A stretch of 49,519 nucleotides of DNA from Deltaproteobacteria bacterium (GTDB lineage: Bacteria; Myxococcota_A; Polyangia; Polyangiales; Polyangiaceae): the NCBI GenBank assembly GCA_016209145.1, contig JACQWT010000140.1, positions 1-49,519 of the forward strand, given 5' to 3'. Made by a program: the position numbers and the translations under genes. Under the pieces are notes generated by a model. The model ran no database searches, was not told the origin of the DNA, and saw nothing but the letters and a program-made list of their open reading frames with translations. Positions 6,608 to 15,600 of the stretch are shown in pieces (positions within the stretch are counted from its first letter, which is position 1; each line of letters begins with the position of its first letter).

Positions 6608-9600
6608 CTACTGCGCCGGCTGCCCCTCGGCGGGGGCCTCCGGCCTGATGTCGATGCCCAGGGCCTTGCGCAGCTTGAAGTAGGAGTCCGACACGCCGAA
6701 GGCCATCAGCTCCCGCAGGCGCTCCTGCGGCGTGAGATCGCCGGGAAGCTGCCCCTGCGCCGCCACGACCTTCTTGGCCACGTTCAGATCACCGCAAAGG
6801 AGCAGGCCCGCCCGCGCCGACGTGGTCTCCACGCACTGCGCCCAGCGCTTCAAGTTGGCCCGCGCCTTCTCCTTCAGGAACTTGCCCACCACGAGCTTCA
6901 ACTGCTCGCGCTGCACCGGCTGCAGGTAGCGCGCCAGCGACTGGGCCGTGCCCTTGACCTGCGCCACGATGTCGGGCGGGGTCGGCGTGTCGGGCGCGAT
7001 GATGCAGATGGCGGAGAAGAGCAGCACCGTCAGCTCGGTCACCGTGGGGCACAGCGTCTTGATATAATGTTCCCCGCGGTACATCGTGAGGTGCTTGGCC
7101 GCGACGAACGCCTGCTCGAGCGACGAGAGCCCGGCCAGCACGCCCTGGCCGGCGATGGAAGAGGGGGGATCGGCCGCCACCGCCACCAGCCCCCCCGGCA
7201 CGTCGCCGCGGCAGTACAGGCGCGGCGGGGCCATGCCCAACACCTCGGCCGCCCACCAGAACGCCCGCGCGAAGCTGGCAGTCGACTTCTGCGGATCCTG
7301 CAGGAACTGCTCGGGCAGAACGGGCTGCTCGCGCTTGGCCTTGAGCGAGTCGATCTTGGCCGCCAGCGCCGCCCGGGCCACCGCCTCGAAGATCTTGCCG
7401 ATGTACAGGCTCTCGTCCTCGTGAAACAGGTGCTTGACCCACAGCTCGTTGTTGAGCCGCGCCCGCACCTTGGGAATATCCTGCGGCCGCCAATCCTCGA
7501 AGAAGCGCTGCTCCTCCTCGTTTGCTCGGTTCAGGAAGGAGAGCACCGATGCCACGCACCAGGCGCCGTCGTAGTCCTGCTGCTGCAAGCACAGCGTGTA
7601 GATCGAGCGGTAGGGCTCGAACTGCATGGGATCGAGCATCACCAGGCGCCGGTAGCACCTGAAAGCCTCGTCGAGGTTGCCGGTCTGCTCGGCGAGCTGG
7701 GCGAGCATGAGCTGCTCTTCCGCGCTCTCCGGCCGCAGGGCCGCGGCCATCTTGAACGCCTCCGAGGCCTTGGCCAGATCCGCGAGCCTATCGCGGTAGA
7801 CGAAGCCGAGGGCGTGCCACAGCTTGAACTCCAGGTCGGTCTTGTTCTGGCCGTGGATGCGGTGGATCATCTTGCGGTACGCGCGCTCGAGCTTGTTCCA
7901 GTCGTTCTGGCTCGAGTAGATCTTGTCCAGGCGCTCGAACGCTTCGAGGTACTCGGGGTTCAGATCCAGCGCCTCGTCGAACAGCTCTGCCGCGTGGTAC
8001 GGGTCGTCGAGCTTGTCCCGGTAGACCTGGGCCATGGTGAACAGGTAGCGGGAGCGCCGGTCCGGCTTGGGATCCGCCTCCGCGATGCGCTGCAGGATGT
8101 CCACCACGCGGTCCCACTGCTGGGTCTGCTGGTAGAGCTGCAGCATCTTGTGCTGGAGCAGGTGGTCGTCGGGCCGCAGATCGAGGGCGCACTCGTAGGC
8201 CTGGAGGGATTTGACCGCGTCGCCCACGCGATCGGAGTAGGCCGTGGCTAGGTCGGAGAGCAGCGCGAAGCGCTCGTCGCCGTCCAGGACGTTGTCGACG
8301 ATGGCTTGACGGTAGACGCAGGCCTGCCCCCAGTCGTTCAGGCCCTCGTAGATCTCGACCAGGGCTTGCAGCGTGGGCCGGTGCGCCGGGCTGAGATTCA
8401 GGCCTTTCTCGAAGTTGTTGATCGCCTGCTTGACCTGCCCCTGGGCGCGCTTGACGCTGCCGAGCTTGAAGTAGATCTCGGCCCGCCGGTCGACGTCCTC
8501 CTCGCCCAGGCCCGTCAACACCTTCTGGTAGTTGGTCAGCGCCCCCGCCCAGTCGCCGAGCTGGAAGTTGGCGTCGGCGAGCCCCGCGATGGCCGCGTGG
8601 TTGGTCAGATCGAGCTTGTGCGCCGCCTGGTACGAGCGCAGCGCCACGTCGTGCTTACCCAGGGCCGTGGCCACCCGGCCGTGCAGCATGTACAGCTCGA
8701 GCTGCTCGTCGCGCTCGCGCTTGCCGGCCTTGCGCACCAGCATGTCCGCCAGCGGCTCCGCCTCGGGCCAGCGCTGGTTCTCGACGTAGTCGCGCACGAG
8801 CGGCAGCGCCGCGTCCTCGTTGTCGGCATCCTGCGCAATGGCCGCCTCGTAGGCCTGGATGGCCCCGGCCTGGTCGCCGATCATCTGGGCGCGCAGTCGG
8901 CCCAGCTCCACCAGGAGCTTGGCGCGGGTGCGCGGCGCCTCCGTGTACTGCTGCTCGCTGTCGAGCAGCCGCGCCGCCAGATCCCAGTCCGCCTCGTCCA
9001 CGGCGATGGCCCGCAGCGCGGCCAGGCTGGGCAGGTGGGCCGGACTGAGATCGAGCGCCTGCTGGAAGCGCTCGCGTGCCTGCCCGCGGTCGCCCAGCTT
9101 CTCCTCGAGCTGACGGCCGATACGGTAGAATGCCTCGACCCGCTGCGCGCCGTCGACCGTTCGCTCGGCGACCCGGCTCATGTACTCGATGGCGTTGGCC
9201 GGATCGTCGGCCCGCTCGTAGAGCTTGGCCAGGGCGTCGAGCGCCGGCACGTGATCCGGATCGATCTCGACGATGCTGAGGTAGGCGTCCAGGGCCCGCT
9301 GCTGATCCTCGACGTGGTCGGCGAAGACCTGGGCGATGTTCGTGTGAAGCTCGATCTTCTTGGCCCGCTCGCCGGTCGCGGCGACGTGGCGCTCGTAGCA
9401 GCCGACCAGATCAAGCCACTGGCGCATCTTGGCGTAGCAGCGCGCCAGGGCGTCAAAGGCCCCGCTCGCGCCGGGATCGACCTCCACGACCTGCTCCAGC
9501 CGCTGCGCGGCCAGCTCCGGCTTGAGGAACTCCTCCTCCTGGAGGTGGGCGATCTGCAAGAGCACCTCGATGCGCTCCTTCTCGGTGGCGGCCACGTCGA

Positions 9601-12600
9601 GGTGCATCTCCAGCACTTCCAGCAGCTCGGGCCAGGCCCGCTTCGCGCCGTAGATTCGCTCCAGCCCCCGCATCGCGGACAGGCTGCCGGCGTCGAGCTC
9701 GAGCACGGAGCGGTAGGCCGTCGCGGCCTTGTCCGGCTCGCCCAGGGTGGACTCGAACAAGGCCGCGAGCCGCAGCAGCGTCCCCGCCTTCGCCGCCGGC
9801 TCCTCCAGGCTGGCGGCCTTCTTCTCCAGGATGTCGCCCAGCTCCGGGCTCAGGGCGCGTGCCTCGTAGATGCGCTCCAGCGCCTCCAGCGCCGGAAGCT
9901 GGGTCGGCAGCACGTCGATGGCGCGCTTGTAGTAGGTCACGCCCTCGTCGGCCTTGTCCATGCGCTTCTCGAGCACCTCGCCCATGTCGGCGAAGATCGC
10001 CGCCCGATCCAGGTCGCGCGTGGCCACCTCGAGGGCCTTGCTCAGCATCTGGCCCTGCTGCTGCCACTGGGCGTTCTTCTTGTAGAAGTTCGCCATCTGG
10101 CGCAGCACCTGCACGTTGCGCGGATCGAGCGACAGGACCTTCACGTAGTAGGGCTGCGCGTAGTCCTGGCGATCGAGCTCCTCGCCGTACCACTTGGCCA
10201 AGAGCAGGCAGAAGCGGATCTGCTTGTGCGGCTCCTGCGCCGCCTCCAGCCAGCCGCTCGCGAGCTGGATGAGCTGGGGCCACTTCTTGGCTGCGTGGGC
10301 CATCTTCTCGAGGTAGCTCTGCGTCTTCTCGTCGCCGTAGTCGAGCTCGAAGGCCGTCTGCAGCGCCTCGTAGGCCTGCTCCGGATCCTGGAGCTTCTCC
10401 TCGAAGACCTTGGCCACACGCCGGAGCAGCTCGGTGCGCTCCCCCACCTCCTCGCGCGTCTCGATGCGCGCGAGATACAGCTCGACCAACTGCTCGTGGC
10501 GCTCGGCGGCGGCGTGCAGCTTCTCCAACTGCTCGAAAGCCTCGTCGTGCTGCGCATCGATCTGCAGCACCGCCTCCAGCGCCGGCGTCGCGCCGTCCTC
10601 GTTGCCAATCTGGTGCTCCCAGATGTGGGCCACCTCCAGGTACTCGCGCACCTGCTCGGCCGGCTCGGCGTAGGCGCGCGCGCGCGTCACCTTGACGCCG
10701 ACCACCTCCCCCCAGCGCTCCTCGGCGCGCAGCAGGTGCTCCAAGGCAGCCATGGCGTCGAAGTCGCGTGGATCGATCTCCAGCAGCTTGCGCCAGCACT
10801 CGATGGCGTCATGGGCTTGCTCGGGGCCAGCCTGGTAGATGGTCGCCAGCTCGCGGTACAGGGCCACCTGGTACTCGGCCGGCAGGTTCGAGCCCGCGCG
10901 GTCGAGGGTCTGGTGCAGCGCGTACGTGAGCTCCTGGGTGGCACCGCGCCGCCGGTGGATGTCGTTGATGGCGTACAGGGCCTCGACGTTGCCGTAGTCG
11001 ATGTCGAGGATGCGGCTGTAGTCCTCCAGGGCCTGGTCGTCGCGGCCGAGCTGCTGGGTGAAGAGCCGCGCGCGGCGGTGCAAAACGGCCACCTGCTCCT
11101 GGTCCCCCATGGCCAGCATCATGTGCCGCTCGAGCACCTCGGTCAGCTCGGCCCACTTCGCGCCCTGCTCGTAGAGCGCGGCGAGCTCGCCCAGCGCTTC
11201 ACCGTCCTCGCCGCGCTTCTCCAGCACGCGCTTCCACGTCTCGATCGCCCGCCCGCTCTGCTGCAAGTAGCCGCTCAGGAGCCGGCCCATCTTGGCGAGG
11301 ATGTCACTCTGCTCGGCGTCGCCCACGGCGTTCTGGAGCTGCCGCTCGTAGACGCCCAGCAGCTCGGCCCAGGCCTGCTTGTGCGCGTAGAGCCTTTCGA
11401 GGGCCTGCGCGGCCGGTTCGCTCGTGGGCTCGATCTCCTGGAAGATCTTCAGGTAGATGCGGATGGCGTCGCCCGTCTGCCCGAGTTGCTGCTCGTAGAT
11501 CTCGCCCAGCCGCCCGCAAAGCTCCACGAGCTGGAAGGTCTCCTCGGTCGTCTGCAGGCGCTGCTCGAGCACCAGGGCGAGCTGCGGGTACTGCCCGATG
11601 GCGCTGTGGATCCGGTCCAGGTTCTCCAGGCACTCGACGTCGAGCGGCGCGACGCCGAGCACGTAGTTGAAGGTCTCCTCGGCCTTGGTGACGTCGCCCA
11701 GCTCGTCCTCGAAGACACGCGCCAGCCTCTTGCCGATGAGCTTCTGCACGTCCTTGTCGGCGTGGGCCCCCAGCACGTCCGCGTAGGCGTTGGCCACCGT
11801 CTCCCAGCCGTCGTCCGCCTGCGGGGCGAGCCGCTCGATCTCCTCCAGCGCGCGCTCCGCCGCTGGGAGCTCGCGCAGCGCCCGGGCGTGCACGCCCAGC
11901 GCTCCGGGCGGATTGAGCAGCTTCTCCTCGTGCAGCTCGGCCAGCCGGCCATACTGCTGCAGGCGCGCCTCGGGCTCGGTCGTGTGACCGAGCACCGCCT
12001 CGTATACGCCGGCCAGCTTCTCGAAGTCCCCGGAGCCCTCGTAGAGCGGCTCCAAGATGGCGGCGATGCGCAGTTGCTCCGTGCCTGCCGCGAACAGACC
12101 CTCCAGGGCCCCCATCGCCCCCTCGTGGCCGGCCACGTCGGCAAGCACCTCGCCATACGAGCCGATGGCCGCCCCGACGTCGCCCAGCCGGTGCTGCTCT
12201 ACCTGCGCCAGGCGGAACTTGAACAGGGTGATCTCGTCGCTCGCCTGCGCGATCTCCGCCTCGCGCGCCAGGATCCTCGCCAGATCCGCCCAGCGCTCGG
12301 TCTGCTCGAAGAGCCTATCCAACGCGGCAATGGCCGCGGCGTTCTCGGCATCGACCTCGAGCACGCGCTCGTAGCGGGCGATGGCGCTCTGCAGGTCCTC
12401 CACCTGCTCCTCGTAGATACGCGCCAGCCGCAGGCCGAGCTCGGAGAAGCGGGCCGGATCCTCGACGGCGAGCTTGGCAAGCTGGGCGTCGTAAAGTGCC
12501 GCCAGCTCGGCCCAGCGGTCCACCGTGCCGGCGAGCCGCTCGTAGTGCGCCAGCGACTCCTCGTGGCTCGGGTCCGCGTCCACCGCCCGGGCATAGGTGG

Positions 12601-15600
12601 CGAAGGCCGAGGCGGGGTCGCTCAGCATGTCCTCGTACAGGCGCGCGATGCGGTGCAATAGCTCGATCCGCTGGTAGGGCTCCGCCGCAGCCTTGCCCTG
12701 CACCTCCAGCACGCGGATGAGCTTGGCCCACTCGTCCGTCGCGTCGTAGATCGGCTCCAGCACGAGCGCCGCGGCCACGGCCTCGCGCTCGCCCGCCGTC
12801 AGTGCCTCGAGGGCCTGCAAGGTGGGCTGGTGGTCGGCCTGCTGCGCCAAGAGCTCGCGATACAGCTCCACGGCGCGCGTCACGTCGTCGAGCCGCTTCT
12901 CGTACAGCTCGGCAATTCGATACTGGTAGCTTGCCGACTCGGACTGGTCCGCCGCCAGGTTGGCCTCGCGCTGCAGCACGTCGAGCAGGGCCGGCCAGTC
13001 CTCGGCCTGCTGGTAGAGCACGTCCAGCCGGCCCAGGGCCTCCAGATCGTCGGGATCGAGCTCGAGCACCCGCGCGTAGGTCTCGATCGCCGCGCGCACC
13101 TGCCGCAGCTCGCGCTCGTAGACCGCGCCCATCTGGTAGTAGATGCGCTTGCGCTCGTCGGCCTCGAAGACCAGCTCCACCTTCTTGTTGTAGGTCTCGA
13201 GCAGCCTGTCCCACTTCTGCATCCCGAGGTAGAGCTTGATCAAGGCGTCGAGGGCCGGGACCGCCTCCGCGTCGAGCTCCATGACCTGCTGGTAGACGGC
13301 CACTGCCGCCTCGCCGCGCTCCAGCACCTCCTCCTCGATCGAGGCGGCCTGGAAGAGCGCGGCCTTCTGGGCGTCGAGATCCTGCAGCATGCGGGCCTTG
13401 CGCTGCAGGATCTGCGACAGCTCCTCGTAGCGGTCGGCGCCGCGGAAGATTCGCTCCAGGGCCTCCGCCGCCGGCAGATGTCCCTCGTCCAGCTCCATGA
13501 TGCGGCGGTAATGGCCGACGGCCGCATCGATGTTGCCGAGCTCGGTCTCGTAGGTCGTGGCGCTGGTCGTCAGCAGCCGGATGGCGAGCTCCACGTCCTG
13601 CTGGGCGGCGCCCAGGGTCTCGTACACCTTGGCGAGGTCGGCGAAGCGCTCCGTCGCACGCGCCAGCCGTGCCAGGGCACTCTGCGTGGGCTCGGCGGCC
13701 GGATCGACCTCCAGGGCGCGCGCCATGGTGTCGAAGGCCGCCCCGAGGTTGCCGGCAGCGTCCTCCTGAATGCCGGCCATCTCGTGCAAGAGCTCGACCT
13801 TGCGCCCGGAGTCGCTGCTGGTGCGGACCTGCACCTCGTAGACGACAAGCAGCTTGGGGTAGTCGCCCGCGCTGCGGTAGAGCGGCTCGAGGATGTCGGC
13901 GATGAGCACCTCGTGCTCGGGCGTCCGGCCCAGCTTCTCCAGGGCCGCGAGCGCCGCCTCGTTCGCCGGGGCGCGCTCCAGCACCTGCCGGTAGGTCTCG
14001 ATCGCCGCCTCGACCTGTCCGAGGCTCGCCTCCTGCAGCGCCCCGAGGCGCAGCATGAGGCCAATCTGGGCCTGCTCGTCCTCGGCCAGCGCGAGCTGCG
14101 CCGACAAGTTCTCGCCGAGCTCGGCGTGCTTGCCCAGACGCGAGTAGAGGCCGTCCAGGGCGCGCAGTGCCACCAGGCTGCTCTCGTCGAAGGCGAGCAC
14201 CTCGCAGTACGCCGCGACGGCCTCCTCGGGTTTTCCGAGCTTCTCGTCGTAGACCGCGGCCATCCGCGCGAAAAGCTGCTCGCGGCTCGTGCCGTCCTCG
14301 CACAGATCGATGCGCCGGCGGGTGACACCGGCGAGATCGCTCCAGCGCTCGCTTTGCGTGAACAGCTCCTCCAGGGCGCCGAGGGCAGCGCCGTCGCCCG
14401 GCTCGATGTCCAGCACGCGGCCGTAGCTCGCCGCCGCGTCGTCGACCCGCCCGAGCTGCTCCTGGATGGCGCCGAGGCGCATCCAGTACTCGCGGCCGAG
14501 CCCGGCGTCAGTCGCGGCGCCGGCGATCTCGGCGTACACCTGCGCGAGCTTCTCCCCGGCGCCGGCACGTTCGCCCAGCTCCTCCAGCTCCAGGCGCACC
14601 TCGGCGCTCTCCGGCTGGTCGCGCAGGGCGCGGGCCTGGGCGTCGAAGGCGCGGCCCAGGTCCGTCAGCCTCTCGGCGGCCGTGGCGGCGATCTTGCGCA
14701 GAAGCCCCACGCGCGCCGCGACATCAGGCTCGGCACCGACCAGGATCTCCAAGACCTTGACCAGCTCGGCCCACTGCTCGCGTCCTTCGTAGATCTCCGC
14801 GAGGATGCGGGCGGCCTCGACGCCGAGATCGGCGTGCCCGAGCAGCCCCTCCAGGGCCGCGCGCGCGCGCTCGTCGTTGGGGCTGACGAAGAGGATCTCG
14901 CGGTAGCTCTCCAGGGCGCCCGGAGCATCGCCCAGGTGCTCTTCCAACGTCCTGCCCAGGCGGTACTTGAGATCGATGAGCTTGGTCTCGTCGACGTCGG
15001 TTTCCAGCCGCTTGCGCAGCACGCCGGCGTAGCTCACGAAGTCCTGCTGGGCGAGGTAGAGCCGGTCGAGTGCCTCGAGCGCCCGCGCATCGAGCGGGTC
15101 GACGTCCAGCACCTGCGCGTACGTCGTGATGGCGCTGGGCGGCGAGCCCAGCTCCTTCTCGTGCAGCTCGGCCATGGCGTAGAGCACGCCCCGCAGGGCG
15201 TCGGCGTCGGCACACAGCTCCCGTTGCTTCTCGTAGATCTGGAGCAGGTCCGCAAAGCGCCCCGTCTGCCGGTAGAGCCGGTCGAGCGCGGGCAGGGCCG
15301 CGGCGTTGTCGGGCTCGAGCTCGTAGACCGCGCGATACTGCTCGATCGCCTCGTCCACGAGCTTGCTCTGGTCGAGCAGCACCCGGCCAAGGCGCAAGCG
15401 CAGCGCGGCCTCGCTCTGCGGCTCCGTCACCTTGCCGATGGCCGAGCGATAGGCCGCCGCGAGCTTGTCCCAGCCGTCCGTGGCCGCGGCCAGACGCTCC
15501 GCGTCCTCGGCGCTCTTCTCCTCCGTCGGCGCCAGCCCGAGCGCCGCCACGAACCTCTCGAAAGCCAGATCCGGTTTGCGCAGCCGCGTCTCGTAGAGCT

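Noticed and set aside
8306-12661. Long open frames (up to 1451 codons) on the plus strand, antisense to gltI, with another at 12830-16969
   Set aside because: GC-rich TPR coding on the minus strand opens the opposite frames. The products are low-complexity Leu/Val/Arg/Ala/Gly-rich and show no family motif.
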